Origin: Sulfitobacter litoralis
Lineage (GTDB): Bacteria; Pseudomonadota; Alphaproteobacteria; Rhodobacterales; Rhodobacteraceae
Length of the DNA stretch: 64,000 nucleotides
NCBI RefSeq assembly: GCF_900103185.1
Contig: NZ_FNJD01000019.1
Location: 1-64,000, forward strand
Reading direction: 5' to 3'
Shown: one piece after another, positions 9,193-18,601 of the stretch
Numbering within the stretch: position 1 is the stretch's first letter
How the letters are laid out: every line of letters starts with the position of its first letter
Notes under the pieces: generated by a model
Seen by the model: the letters and a program-made list of their open reading frames with translations, nothing else
Told to the model about the DNA's origin: nothing
The model's database searches: none
Made by a program: the position numbers and the translations under genes

Positions 9193-10557
9193 ATGACATT
9201 TTCTAACTTGACGCGTCGCGGCGTGATCAAAACCGGCGCTGCTGCCGGTGCTGGTCTGGCCTTGCCGACGTATCTAAGCGCTGCCGCGCATTCCGGTTTC
9301 ACGAACGCGCCAACGGGCGACACGGTGACGCTGGGCTTTAACGTGCCACAATCGGGCCCCTACGCGGACGAGGGCGCAGACGAACTGCGCGCGTTCGAGC
9401 TGGCGGTCGAACACCTGAACGGTCAGGGCGACGGCGGCATGCTGAACACCTTCAGCTCCAAGGCGCTAGAAGGTAACGGGATCATGGGCAAGAAGGTCCA
9501 GTTCGTCACCGGCGACACGCAGACGAAATCGGACGCGGCCCGCGCATCGGCGCAGTCGATGATCCAGAAAGACGGCGCGATCATGATCTCGGGCGGCTCA
9601 AGCTCGGGCGTAGCTGTTGCTGTTCAAGGCCTGTGCCAAGAGGCCGGCGTGATCTTTATGGCGGGTCTGACCCACTCCAACGACACCACGGGTAAAGATA
9701 AAAAAGCCAACGGCTTCCGCCACTTCTTTAACGCTTACATGTCCGCTGCGGCGCTCGCTCCGGTGCTGAAAAACCTCTATGGCGATGATCGCAAGGTCTA
9801 TAGCCTGACAGCCGACTACACATGGGGCTGGACGCAGCAGGAATCCATTCAGGCCGCGACCGAAGCCATGGGCTGGGAAACCATCAACGACGTGCGCACG
9901 CCGCTCGCCGCGACCGACTTCTCGTCCTATATCGCGCCTGTCCTGAACTCCGGTGCGGATGTTCTGGTGCTGAACCACTACGGCGGAAACATGGTCAACT
10001 CGCTGACCAACGCCGTGCAGTTCGGCCTGCGTGAAAAGCAGGTGAACGGCAAGAACTTCGAGATCGTCGTGCCGCTATATTCCGAGCTGATGGCCCGTGG
10101 TGCGGGTGAGAACATCACCGGTATCGTCGGCTCGCAGAACTGGGACTGGAAGCTCGAGAACCAGATGGGCGACCGCTACAAAGGCACCAACGCTTTCGTT
10201 CAGTCCTTCGGCGAAAAATACGGCTTCCCCCCCAGCCAGGCGGCTCAGACATGCTATGCGCAAACGCTGCTTTATGCGGATGCTGTGGCCCGTGCCGGTT
10301 CGTTCAACCCCTGCGCCGTCGGCGAAGCCCTTGCCGGTTTCGAATTCGACGGTCTGGGCAACGGTCCAACGCTGTACCGCGCCGATGACCACCAGTGCTT
10401 TAAGGACGTTGTGGTCGTGCGCGGCAAAGAGAACCCCGAGAATGAATTCGATCTCGTGGAAATCGTCGAAGTCACCCCAGCCGATCAGGTCACCTATGCA
10501 CCTGACCACCCGATGTTTGCGGGCGGTGAGCTGGGTGACTGTAACCCCGGCGCTTAA
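9193..10557 (+). CDS. ABC transporter substrate-binding protein, branched-chain amino acid/urea type
   Basis: A 454-aa periplasmic binding protein of the Peripla_BP_6 class. It has a twin-arginine-type leader (NLTRRGVIKTGAAAGAGLALP), so export by Tat is likely. LGFNVPQSGPYADEGADELR is the usual ligand-binding entry motif. The start at 9193 is supported by GGGAGGAAAT just upstream; the frame extends further 5' without a better start. It leads a five-gene operon with two permeases and two ATPases. The ligand cannot be read from the sequence. The divergent ScfR-like gene and the downstream accBC pair suggest an organic acid or amide rather than leucine, but this is inference. Confidence 0.9.
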   Translation: MTFSNLTRRGVIKTGAAAGAGLALPTYLSAAAHSGFTNAPTGDTVTLGFNVPQSGPYADEGADELRAFELAVEHLNGQGDGGMLNTFSSKALEGNGIMGKKVQFVTGDTQTKSDAARASAQSMIQKDGAIMISGGSSSGVAVAVQGLCQEAGVIFMAGLTHSNDTTGKDKKANGFRHFFNAYMSAAALAPVLKNLYGDDRKVYSLTADYTWGWTQQESIQAATEAMGWETINDVRTPLAATDFSSYIAPVLNSGADVLVLNHYGGNMVNSLTNAVQFGLREKQVNGKNFEIVVPLYSELMARGAGENITGIVGSQNWDWKLENQMGDRYKGTNAFVQSFGEKYGFPPSQAAQTCYAQTLLYADAVARAGSFNPCAVGEALAGFEFDGLGNGPTLYRADDHQCFKDVVVVRGKENPENEFDLVEIVEVTPADQVTYAPDHPMFAGGELGDCNPGA

Positions 10558-10647
10558 ATCCAAGTATAAGGCGGGGGGCTTCCCCTGCCTTACCTTGCCG
10601 GCGGAATTTTTCCGTTTTTCACTTCTTAAAAATTCGAGGGCACCGCG

Positions 10648-11679
10648 ATGGACGCCATTCTTTTGCAACTTCTTAACGGGTTGGACAAAGGTTCAGCCTA
10701 CGCGCTCATCGCGCTTGGTCTGACGTTGATTTTCGGCACGCTGGGTGTCGTGAACTTTGCTCATGGGGCGCTGTTCATGATCGGTGCCTTCTGCGCCGTC
10801 ACGCTAAGCAAGATTTTCACGCTCAGCCACAAGGCATCGGAACCCTCCGGCGTCGATTTTCTGGGCAAACCAAAGTACGATGACATCCTTTATATCAAGG
10901 ACTGGTTCGGAGAGACCGCCGGTGCCTGGATGCTGGATTGGTCCGTTCCCCTATCGATCCTCTTTGCCGTGCCGATCATGCTGGCCGTCGGCTTTGTGAT
11001 GGAGCGCGGGCTCATCAAACACTTCTACAAACGCCCCCACGCGGACCAGATCCTTGTGACTTTCGGTCTGGCGATCGTGCTGCAAGAGGTGATCAAGTAT
11101 TTCTACGGTGCGAACCCGATCCCCACCTCCGCCCCAGAGGCGTTTCGCGGGTCGTTCGACTTTGGCGTGATGCTGGGCTTTGATCCTAATGCGATCATCT
11201 ACCCCTACTGGCGCCTGATCTATTTCGCTTTCTCGGCGCTGATCATCGGCGGTGTGTTTGCCTTCTTGCAGTTCACCACCTTCGGGATGGTCGTGCGCGC
11301 CGGCATGGCTGACCGCGAGACCGTAGGTCTGCTGGGCATCAACATCGACAAACGTTTCACCATCATGTTCGGCATCGCCGCCGCTGTCGCCGGTCTGGCC
11401 GGTGTTATGTACGCGCCAATCAATTCGCCCAACTACCATATGGGTATGGATTTTCTGGTGCTGAGCTTTGTGGTCGTCGTTGTCGGCGGCATGGGGTCTT
11501 TACCCGGGGCCGTTCTGGCGGGGTTCTTGCTGGGTGTCCTGGAAAGCTTTGCCTCCATGAACGAGGTCAAGAACATCCTGCCCGGCATTGACCAGATCAT
11601 CATTTACGTTGTCGCGATCCTTATCTTGCTGACACGCCCCCGTGGCCTAATGGGCCGCAAAGGCGTGATGGAGGAATAA
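10648..11679 (+). CDS. Branched-chain-type ABC transporter permease, LivH family
   Basis: A 343-aa inner-membrane permease with the family N-terminus LNGLDKGSAYALIALGLTLIFGTLG and eight or so hydrophobic segments. The C-terminal half contains VVVVGGMGSLPGAVLAGFLLG, the LivH/LivM signature. An extra hydrophilic insert at about residues 60-90 is longer than in LivH of E. coli. It precedes the LivM-type gene by three bases. Confidence 0.92.
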   Translation: MDAILLQLLNGLDKGSAYALIALGLTLIFGTLGVVNFAHGALFMIGAFCAVTLSKIFTLSHKASEPSGVDFLGKPKYDDILYIKDWFGETAGAWMLDWSVPLSILFAVPIMLAVGFVMERGLIKHFYKRPHADQILVTFGLAIVLQEVIKYFYGANPIPTSAPEAFRGSFDFGVMLGFDPNAIIYPYWRLIYFAFSALIIGGVFAFLQFTTFGMVVRAGMADRETVGLLGINIDKRFTIMFGIAAAVAGLAGVMYAPINSPNYHMGMDFLVLSFVVVVVGGMGSLPGAVLAGFLLGVLESFASMNEVKNILPGIDQIIIYVVAILILLTRPRGLMGRKGVMEE

Positions 11680-11682
11680 CCC

Positions 11683-12891
11683 ATGCAATCACTCACTAAA
11701 AAAGACTTTCTCCTTCTGTTGGTGGTGGCATTCCTGACCATGGCAGCCCCTATCATCCTGAACCCCTTCCCCGCCGGATCAGGGCTGGCGCAGTTCAACG
11801 CCGGCTACCCTGACTTGATGCAACGCTTTGTGATCTTTGGCATCTTTGCCATCGGGTTCAACATTCTGTTCGGGCTGACCGGATACCTCTCCTTTGGTCA
11901 CGCGGCCTTTCTGGGGGTCGGTTCCTACTCTGCCGTGTGGATGATGAAGCTCTTGTCGATGAACGTGATCCCCGCGATCCTTTTGTCGGTGATCGTGGCG
12001 GGGCTCTTCTCTGTCGTGATCGGCTTTGTCTCGCTGCGCCGGTCGGGGATCTACTTTTCGATCCTCACGCTCGCCTTTGCGCAGATGTCGTTCAACCTTG
12101 CCTATTCGGTGCTGACGCCGATCACCAATGGCGAAACCGGGCTGCAAATCTCGCTCAGCGATCCGCGTATTCTGGACGGTGCGAACGCGCCCAGCTACCC
12201 CAACCTTTTCGGGGCGCAGATGAATGCCGCGACGACGTTGGATTTCGGGGCTTGGTCCTTCACCTTCTCGGTCGGCTACTACCTTTGTGCAGTGATCATG
12301 CTGCTGGCGTTCTATATCTCGATCCGCGTCTTCCGGTCGCCCTTCGGGATGATGCTGCGGGCCGTGAAATCGAACCAGCAACGGATGAACTACACCGGCC
12401 TGAACACCAAACCCTACACGCTGGCGGCCTTTGTTATCTCTGGCATGTATGCCGGTCTGGCCGGTGGCCTGCTGGCGGCAATGGACCCGCTTGCTGGGGC
12501 CGAACGGATGCAGTGGACCGCCTCGGGCGAGGTTGTTCTGATGACCATCCTTGGCGGTGCGGGCACCCTTCTGGGGCCGGTACTGGGCGCGGGCTTTATC
12601 AAGTATTTTGAAAACATCTTTTCCAAGATCAACGATAACGTCCTGCACGGCTGGTTTTCTTTCATGCCCGATGGGCTGGAAGACATGCTGATCGCGGTGA
12701 TCCACCCCTTTGTCGGCAAGGGCTGGCACCTGACGCTGGGTCTGCTGTTCATGCTGGTCGTGATCTTCTTGCCCGGTGGTCTGGTCGAAGGCGGTCAACG
12801 CATCGGTCGCGTGTTCCGCCGCAAGGACCGGAATGCCGGATCGGTCGAAGCAGACGCCGCCGCACAACGCAACACACCCCCAGCCGAATAA
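11683..12891 (+). CDS. Branched-chain-type ABC transporter permease, LivM family
   Basis: A 402-aa permease. [20 protein letters not shown] is the typical LivM N-terminal motif and [18 protein letters not shown] the C-terminal one. It pairs with the LivH-type protein to form the channel. The tail after the last membrane segment is polar and rich in Arg, Glu and Ala. Three bases separate it from the upstream gene, and the ATPase starts 16 bases downstream. Confidence 0.92.
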   Translation: MQSLTKKDFLLLLVVAFLTMAAPIILNPFPAGSGLAQFNAGYPDLMQRFVIFGIFAIGFNILFGLTGYLSFGHAAFLGVGSYSAVWMMKLLSMNVIPAILLSVIVAGLFSVVIGFVSLRRSGIYFSILTLAFAQMSFNLAYSVLTPITNGETGLQISLSDPRILDGANAPSYPNLFGAQMNAATTLDFGAWSFTFSVGYYLCAVIMLLAFYISIRVFRSPFGMMLRAVKSNQQRMNYTGLNTKPYTLAAFVISGMYAGLAGGLLAAMDPLAGAERMQWTASGEVVLMTILGGAGTLLGPVLGAGFIKYFENIFSKINDNVLHGWFSFMPDGLEDMLIAVIHPFVGKGWHLTLGLLFMLVVIFLPGGLVEGGQRIGRVFRRKDRNAGSVEADAAAQRNTPPAE

Positions 12892-12906
12892 GAAGGAGCT
12901 GAACAG

Positions 12907-13671
12907 ATGGCCATTCTCGAAGTCAAAAATGTCGGCAAACGTTTCGGCGGGTTGCAAGCGCTGAGCGACGTGAACCTCAGCGTTGCGGAAAACTCGGTTC
13001 ATGCGATCATCGGGCCGAACGGGGCGGGCAAATCCACGCTGCTGAACTGTCTGGTGGGCAAGCTGATCCCCGATACCGGATCGGTTATGTTCGACGGGCA
13101 GTCGGTGCTGGGGCGCAAACCCTACGAGATCAACCAGATGGGGATTTCGCGCGTATTTCAAACGCCCGAGATCTTTGGCGATCTCAGTGTGCAGGAAAAC
13201 ATGATGATCCCCTGTTTTGCCAAACGTGACGGGGCGTTCCAGATGAATGCGCTTACCGCCATGTCGAGCCAGCGCGACGTGATCGAAAAAGCCGAGGAGA
13301 TGCTGGTCGAGATGAAGCTCGCCGACAAGCGCCATATGCACGCGGCCTCTATGTCACGCGGGGACAAACGTCGGTTGGAAATCGCGATGTGCCTGTCGCA
13401 AGATCCGCGCCTGCTGCTGCTGGATGAACCCACAGCAGGCATGGCGCGGGCCGATACCAACAATACCATCGACCTGCTGAAACAGATCAAGGACGAACGC
13501 GACATTACCATCGCCATCATCGAACACGACATGCATGTGGTGTTCTCGCTGGCGGAACGGATCACCGTGTTGGCGCAAGGCACCCCGCTGGTCGAAGACA
13601 CCCCTGACAACATCAAAGGCCACCCCAAGGTGCGCGAGGCGTATTTGGGCGAATCCCAGGACGCCGCCTGA
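12907..13671 (+). CDS. Branched-chain-type ABC transporter ATPase, LivG family
   Basis: A 254-aa ATPase with Walker A GPNGAGKSTLL near residue 37, Q-loop region RVFQTPEIF and Walker B LLLLDEPTAGM. The signature position reads MSRGDKRRLEIAM rather than the canonical LSYGxxR form, so the first Ser-Gly pair is altered; similar variants exist in this family. A strong ribosome site, AAGGAG, lies ahead of the start. It probably works as a heterodimer with the LivF-type protein. Confidence 0.92.
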   Translation: MAILEVKNVGKRFGGLQALSDVNLSVAENSVHAIIGPNGAGKSTLLNCLVGKLIPDTGSVMFDGQSVLGRKPYEINQMGISRVFQTPEIFGDLSVQENMMIPCFAKRDGAFQMNALTAMSSQRDVIEKAEEMLVEMKLADKRHMHAASMSRGDKRRLEIAMCLSQDPRLLLLDEPTAGMARADTNNTIDLLKQIKDERDITIAIIEHDMHVVFSLAERITVLAQGTPLVEDTPDNIKGHPKVREAYLGESQDAA

Positions 13672-13732
13672 CGCGCGGGGGCTCCGCCCTTCGCGCGTCA
13701 CCCCGCACCAGAGGCTTTGCAAGGACAAGACT

Positions 13733-14488
13733 ATGAACACGAAACCCGATTTCTCGAACAGCGCCAACCACGCCGCTACTGCCCCCGCCTATCTTTCGGT
13801 CTGGGACATCCACGCCTATTACGGCGAAAGCTATATCGTGCAGGGCGTCAGCTTTAACGTCCATGAGGGCGAAATTCTGGCGCTTTTGGGCCGAAACGGC
13901 GCGGGTAAAACATCGACCCTGCGGGCCATCGCCCAGATTGGCGACCCCGAATTGCGCAAGGGCGAGGTCTGGCTCGACCACCAGCCGCTGCACAAGATGG
14001 CAAGCCACGAGGCCGCCGCCAACGGTCTGGCGCTGGTCCCCGAAGACCGCCGTATCATCGCGGGTCTCACGGTCGAGGAAAACCTGCAACTGGCGCAGAT
14101 CGCCCCACCCATCGGCTGGTCGCTTGACCGCATCTATGACCTGTTTCCCCGTCTGAAAGAGCGCCGCAAACAAGAGGGCGTGACCCTGTCGGGCGGCGAA
14201 CAACAGATGCTGGCGATTGCCCGCGCGCTGGCCCGTGACATCAAGGTGCTATTGCTGGATGAACCCTATGAGGGGCTTGCCCCCGTGATCGTGGACGAGA
14301 TCGAAAAGACCCTATCACTGATCAAATCCCAAGGCATTACCACCATTTTGGTTGAACAAAACGCGGTGCGTGCGCTCAAGCTCGCGGATCGTGCGGTGAT
14401 CCTTGATACCGGCGGCGTGGTCTTTGACGGCACTGCCGAAGAGGTGTTAAACAATGCCGAACTGCGGGCCGAATATCTGGCAATCTGA
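13733..14488 (+). CDS. Branched-chain-type ABC transporter ATPase, LivF family
   Basis: A 251-aa ATPase with Walker A GRNGAGKTSTL, signature LSGGEQQMLAIARAL and Walker B VLLLDEPYEGLAP. A polar N-terminal extension of about 20 residues precedes the ATPase fold. ATG 13733 was taken as start because the frame upstream is the antisense-like end of livG sequence. It is the last gene of the operon; the next gene, accB, starts 236 bases later and probably has its own promoter. Confidence 0.92.
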   Translation: MNTKPDFSNSANHAATAPAYLSVWDIHAYYGESYIVQGVSFNVHEGEILALLGRNGAGKTSTLRAIAQIGDPELRKGEVWLDHQPLHKMASHEAAANGLALVPEDRRIIAGLTVEENLQLAQIAPPIGWSLDRIYDLFPRLKERRKQEGVTLSGGEQQMLAIARALARDIKVLLLDEPYEGLAPVIVDEIEKTLSLIKSQGITTILVEQNAVRALKLADRAVILDTGGVVFDGTAEEVLNNAELRAEYLAI

Positions 14489-14724
14489 CCCTAACATTAT
14501 GTGGACGCGGTAATTTCTGGCGAAACATGCGTTTCAAACCGGCATTTTTCCGCGTCCGCGTCCCCTTGCCCCATTGCATATCCCCCCTGCCCCGATCCGC
14601 CGCCTCTCGCGGCATAGGTGACGTTAGGCAACTGCTTGCTTTTCATGACTGCGCCCATGCCCTATAAGGCAGCAATTCAAGGGCACAGGCAGCGCCCTAT
14701 CGACTTTGACTGGCTGAGGAAAAT

Positions 14725-15222
14725 ATGACAAAAAACACCCATGACGCCGATGTGGCTTTTATCCAAGCGCTCGCCGAGTTGCTGAACGAAAACGATCTGA
14801 CCGAATTGCAGGTCAAGCGGGATTACGCCGAGGATGACAGCCTGAATGTGCGCGTCAGCCGCAAACCACCGCAACAGATCGTAGCACCGCATCAGGCGCA
14901 ATCGGCCCCTGCGCACTATGCAGCGCCCGCGCCCGCCGCCCCGGCAGCCGCAGCCCCTGCAGCAGAAGCCAGCGATCCCGCGGATCACCCCGGTGCTGTC
15001 GTCTCTCCGATGGTGGGGACGGTATATATGCAAGCCGAACCTGGCGCGCCTTCGTTTATCTCGGTCGGGACCTCCGTTGCCGAAGGCGACACGCTGCTGA
15101 TCGTTGAAGCGATGAAAACAATGAACCACATTCCAGCGCCACGTTCCGGCACGGTAAAGCGGATTTTGGTCGATGATGGCGCCGCCGTTGAATTTGGCGC
15201 GCCCTTGGTGATCCTGGAATAA
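14725..15222 (+). CDS. accB: Acetyl-CoA carboxylase biotin carboxyl carrier protein
   Basis: A 165-aa protein with an N-terminal helical region, a long Ala-Pro hinge at about residues 52-82, and a C-terminal biotinyl domain. The biotinylation site is EAMKTMNHI, with Lys131 the acceptor. It carries CO2 between biotin carboxylase and carboxyltransferase in fatty acid synthesis. GAGGAAAA sits ahead of the start. accC follows 10 bases later. Confidence 0.97.
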   Translation: MTKNTHDADVAFIQALAELLNENDLTELQVKRDYAEDDSLNVRVSRKPPQQIVAPHQAQSAPAHYAAPAPAAPAAAAPAAEASDPADHPGAVVSPMVGTVYMQAEPGAPSFISVGTSVAEGDTLLIVEAMKTMNHIPAPRSGTVKRILVDDGAAVEFGAPLVILE

Positions 15223-15232
15223 GGCGAAACCT

Positions 15233-16585
15233 ATGTTCAAAAAAATCCTAGTCGCAAACCGCGGCGAGATCGCGTTGCGCGTGATCCGTGCGGCCCGCGA
15301 GATGGGCATCGGGTCTGTCGCGGTCCATTCGACGGCAGACAGCGATGCGATGCATGTGCGCATGGCAGACGAATCTGTCTGCATCGGCCCGCCCTCCTCG
15401 CAGCAATCCTATCTGTCGATTCCGTCGATCATCGCCGCCTGCGAAATCACCGGTGCCGAAGCGATCCACCCCGGATACGGTTTCTTGTCCGAAAACGCGG
15501 GCTTTGTGCAGATCGTCGAAGACCACGATCTGACCTTTATCGGCCCCACAGCGGAACACATCCGCATTATGGGCGACAAGATCACCGCCAAAGACACCAT
15601 GAAAGAGCTTGGCGTGCCCTGCGTTCCCGGCTCTGACGGTGGTGTGCCCACACTGGCCGACGCAAAGCGTATCGGCGAGGAAATCGGCTATCCGGTAATC
15701 ATCAAGGCAACCGCCGGGGGTGGGGGCAAGGGCATGAAAGTGGCGCAATCCGCCGCTGAAATGGAACGTGCCTTCATGACAGCCCGTGCCGAAGGGAAAT
15801 CGAACTTCGGCAACGACGAAGTCTATATCGAGAAATACCTCACCACGCCGCGCCACATCGAAATTCAGGTGTTCGGCGATGGCAAAGGTCGCGCTGTCCA
15901 TCTGGGCGAACGCGACTGTTCGCTGCAACGCCGCCACCAGAAGGTCTTCGAAGAAGCCCCCGGCCCGTCGATCACCGCCGAAGAACGGGCGCGTATCGGT
16001 AAAGTCTGCGCGGATGCGATGGCCAACATCAACTACATCGGCGCGGGCACGGTCGAATTCCTGTATGAAAACGGCGAGTTCTATTTCATCGAAATGAACA
16101 CGCGTTTGCAGGTCGAACACCCCGTCACCGAAGCCATCTTTGGGGTCGATCTGGTGCGCGAACAAATTCGCGTCGCTGCCGGTATGGATTTGTCCTTTAC
16201 CCAAGAAGACCTGAAGATCAACGGCCACGGCATCGAGGTCCGGATCAACGCTGAAAAACTGCCGAACTTCTCGCCCTGCCCGGGCAAGATCACGCAGTAT
16301 CATGCCCCAGGCGGGCTTGGTGTGCGGATGGATAGTGCGCTGTATGACGGCTATAAAATCCCGCCCTACTACGACAGCCTGATCGGCAAGCTGATCGTTC
16401 ACGGGCGCGACCGTCCCGAAGCGCTGGCGCGTCTGCGCCGTGCCTTGGGAGAGCTGATCGTGGACGGGGTCGACACGACGATCCCGCTGTTTCACGCGCT
16501 GCTTGCCGAACAGGACGTGCTGACAGGGGACTATAACATCCACTGGCTAGAGCATTGGCTTGAAACAAATTTGGGCAATGCCTGA
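15233..16585 (+). CDS. accC: Acetyl-CoA carboxylase biotin carboxylase subunit
   Basis: A 450-aa protein covering the biotin carboxylase N-domain ([20 protein letters not shown]), the ATP-grasp domain with glycine loop [12 protein letters not shown] and [13 protein letters not shown], and the C-terminal domain. It carboxylates biotin on AccB with ATP and bicarbonate. Length is normal. Its last codons overlap the start of aat by 8 bases. Confidence 0.97.
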   Translation: MFKKILVANRGEIALRVIRAAREMGIGSVAVHSTADSDAMHVRMADESVCIGPPSSQQSYLSIPSIIAACEITGAEAIHPGYGFLSENAGFVQIVEDHDLTFIGPTAEHIRIMGDKITAKDTMKELGVPCVPGSDGGVPTLADAKRIGEEIGYPVIIKATAGGGGKGMKVAQSAAEMERAFMTARAEGKSNFGNDEVYIEKYLTTPRHIEIQVFGDGKGRAVHLGERDCSLQRRHQKVFEEAPGPSITAEERARIGKVCADAMANINYIGAGTVEFLYENGEFYFIEMNTRLQVEHPVTEAIFGVDLVREQIRVAAGMDLSFTQEDLKINGHGIEVRINAEKLPNFSPCPGKITQYHAPGGLGVRMDSALYDGYKIPPYYDSLIGKLIVHGRDRPEALARLRRALGELIVDGVDTTIPLFHALLAEQDVLTGDYNIHWLEHWLETNLGNA

Positions 16586-17213
16586 CCTGACGCCAGAGCT
16601 GTTATTGCACGGCTATTCCATGGGGATCTTTCCCATGGCCGAACACCGCGACGACCCGGAAATCTTCTGGGTCGACCCGCGGCGGCGGGGCATCTTCCCG
16701 CTGGACGGGTTCCACATCTCGCGGTCCCTTGCGCGCGCGATGCGGCGGACACGCTTTACCATCAACATCGACACCGCATTTAAAGACGTCGTATCCGGCT
16801 GCGCCGACCGCGCCGATACATGGATCAACGCCGAGATTTTTGCGCTGTACGCTAAGCTACATGCCCAAGGTCACGCCCATGCGCTTGAGGTCTGGGAAGG
16901 CGATGTTTTAGTGGGTGGCGTCTACGGCGTCACGCTGGGGCGCGCGTTTTTTGGCGAAAGCATGTTTTCGCGGCGGGACAACGCATCAAAGATCGCGCTG
17001 GCCTGTCTGGTGGACCGGCTGAACCGCGGCGGGTTTACCCTGTTCGACACGCAGTTCCTGACACCGCACCTGGCGTCTCTTGGTGCGCAGGAGATCACCC
17101 GCGCCGCCTATCACGCTCGGCTAGAAATGGCCTTGATGAAAAACGCGGACTTTACTGCGCCCCATGCTGCCACGCCTCAGGATGTGGAGCAGCGGATGAC
17201 CCAGATATCATAG
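16578..17213 (+). CDS. aat: Leucyl/phenylalanyl-tRNA-protein transferase
   Basis: A 211-aa protein with the family motifs [34 protein letters not shown] and [19 protein letters not shown]. It adds Leu or Phe to N-terminal Arg/Lys of proteins and so feeds the N-end-rule pathway. ATG 16578 (MPDLTPE) overlaps the accC stop; an upstream TTG is less likely. The 3' end overlaps the convergent DUF2155 gene by 37 bases. Confidence 0.95.
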   Translation: MPDLTPELLLHGYSMGIFPMAEHRDDPEIFWVDPRRRGIFPLDGFHISRSLARAMRRTRFTINIDTAFKDVVSGCADRADTWINAEIFALYAKLHAQGHAHALEVWEGDVLVGGVYGVTLGRAFFGESMFSRRDNASKIALACLVDRLNRGGFTLFDTQFLTPHLASLGAQEITRAAYHARLEMALMKNADFTAPHAATPQDVEQRMTQIS

Positions 17214-17530
17214 CGGGGATGTTCCAGCGCTGAAAGCGCAGGCGCAGAGGCGATCATCCAGCCGGCAAAAAGCCGGTTCTCCTCGCCAGTCTCGACGATA
17301 TCAAGCTCGGCATAGGCGTCGCCCGCAGGGTTGCCCTCAGGATAGCGGCATTCGTTCAGGGTCACATTCAGGCTACCCACGCGCGACGTCTCTCCGCGCT
17401 GCATCTCTACGTCACGCGACAGGCCCGATACCTTGTCCAGCGCCCGCAAGACGCCGCCTTCAGCGCTGGCGACTTGCTGTGCCTGCACGGGCGCGGCCAT
17501 CACGGCGAGGATCATAAAAATCTTGCGCAT
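17177..17530 (-). CDS. DUF2155 domain protein, exported
   Basis: A 117-aa protein with a signal peptide (MRKIFMILAVMAAPVQAQQ). The DUF2155 body contains GGVLRALDKVSG, TLNECRYPEGNP and [25 protein letters not shown], and two cysteines that may pair. It is probably periplasmic. The family is widespread in alphaproteobacteria without an assigned role. It lies upstream of no close partner, and its 3' end overlaps aat. Confidence 0.88.
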   Translation of the reverse strand: MRKIFMILAVMAAPVQAQQVASAEGGVLRALDKVSGLSRDVEMQRGETSRVGSLNVTLNECRYPEGNPAGDAYAELDIVETGEENRLFAGWMIASAPALSALEHPRYDIWVIRCSTS

Positions 17531-17630
17531 CACAGGGGTTCCTTGAACGTCAAAACGGCATCTTTCAAAGCCACGCATTGGCCGGATGCCCGTAGCTTCG
17601 TGCGCCCACGATAGGGCGCACGGGGGGCTT

Positions 17631-18014
17631 TTATTCGGGCTGCCATGCCTCGTAGTCACCGCGGTCGGCGGGCTTTTCACGGCGTATCGATCCCGCAGGC
17701 GCATAGGCCAGCGCGGTGCCGGTCAGGTTCTCTTGGTGGGGCTTTTCCCACGTTTTATGTACCAGCGGGCGATCTTGCGGGGTTTCATCCCACGAATGAT
17801 GCAGCCAACCGTGCCAGTCCGCATTCACGCGGGTCGCTTCGATCTCGCCGTTAAAGATGACCCAGCGTTTGCTGCTGTCCGCGTTGCGGTAGTACATATT
17901 GCCCTCGGCGTCTTCGCCGACCTTGATGCCCTTGCGCCACGTGAACAGCTGTGTGTTCAGCGTCTGGCCGTTCCACCACGTCACGCCGCGCAAAAGAGAG
18001 TTGAGAATGCCCAT
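17631..18014 (-). CDS. NDUFA12 family NADH:ubiquinone oxidoreductase subunit
   Basis: A 127-aa homologue of the 17.2-kDa accessory complex I subunit. It has the aromatic-rich motifs TWRKGIKVGEDAEGNMYY, WVIFNGEIEATRVNADWHG and WLHHSWDETP. Alphaproteobacteria share this subunit with mitochondria; it is peripheral and stabilises the complex. It stands alone, away from the nuo operon. Confidence 0.93.
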   Translation of the reverse strand: MGILNSLLRGVTWWNGQTLNTQLFTWRKGIKVGEDAEGNMYYRNADSSKRWVIFNGEIEATRVNADWHGWLHHSWDETPQDRPLVHKTWEKPHQENLTGTALAYAPAGSIRREKPADRGDYEAWQPE

Positions 18015-18097
18015 AGTGGTCTCCTGAAGCTTTGATGGATATATGCACCAAGGCCGCGCAAAGGTCTAGCGGGCTTCGGGGCGCATAGCCGCGGTTT

Positions 18098-18457
18098 TCA
18101 GCCTGGTAGGCAGGCGGTGACTTCGATTTCGATGCGGTATTTGTCATCGATCAGCCCACATTCGATCATGGTTGCCGATGGTGGCGCATCGCCAAAAACC
18201 TCTGACAGGATCGGCCAGGAGGGTTCAAACTCGGCGCGATCAGGCAGGTAGTAATTGACGCGGACCACATCGGCCATGGTGCAGCCTGCCTCGCGCAGGG
18301 CCCCCTCGATGGTCGCAAGGGCGGCGCGGCATTGGTCGGTCACGGTATCGCCCTGCCCCACGGTGCCCGCCACATGAACAAAGCCCCCCGCCACAACGGC
18401 GCGGCAATAGCCGATCTTGGCCTCAAATTCACCGCCCGAAAAAATACGTCTTGTCAT
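18098..18457 (-). CDS. RidA/YjgF family protein
   Basis: A 119-aa single-domain protein with VHVAGTVGQGDTVTDQCRAAL, VVRVNYYLPDRAEFE and the C-terminal EIEVTACLPG. Family enzymes hydrolyse reactive enamine/imine intermediates. The conserved Arg that binds the substrate carboxylate in RidA proper is not obvious at its usual place, since the C-terminal motif is IEVTACLP without a VARxxLP arginine, so the substrate may differ. ATG 18457 was preferred to the ATG seven codons upstream because GAGG lies just before it. Confidence 0.88.
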   Translation of the reverse strand: MTRRIFSGGEFEAKIGYCRAVVAGGFVHVAGTVGQGDTVTDQCRAALATIEGALREAGCTMADVVRVNYYLPDRAEFEPSWPILSEVFGDAPPSATMIECGLIDDKYRIEIEVTACLPG

Positions 18458-18549
18458 GATGCGCCTCTTGTCTGTCATGCCTACGCCTCTGTCAAAGCGC
18501 TTGGCCCGCCAGAGGTCAAGCGGCAAAACTGGAACTGCGGCTGGACGTG

Positions 18550-18578
18550 AAAAAGGCGCGCCATCTCTGGCGCGCCTT
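18550..18578 (-). terminator. Rho-independent terminator of clpX
   Basis: A perfect 10-bp stem, AAGGCGCGCC/GGCGCGCCTT, with a 6-nt loop sits about 24 bases past the clpX stop. A T-run follows it on the minus strand. Confidence 0.8.
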
Positions 18579-18601
18579 GATCGGATAATATGCCGTTGAT
18601 C

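Noticed and set aside
11779-13341. 520-codon frame opposite the livM/livG genes
   Set aside because: It is antisense across two well-supported genes and their spacer; His/Arg/Gln-rich shadow.
15248-16543. 431-codon frame opposite accC
   Set aside because: Codon-bias shadow of accC with no ribosome site.
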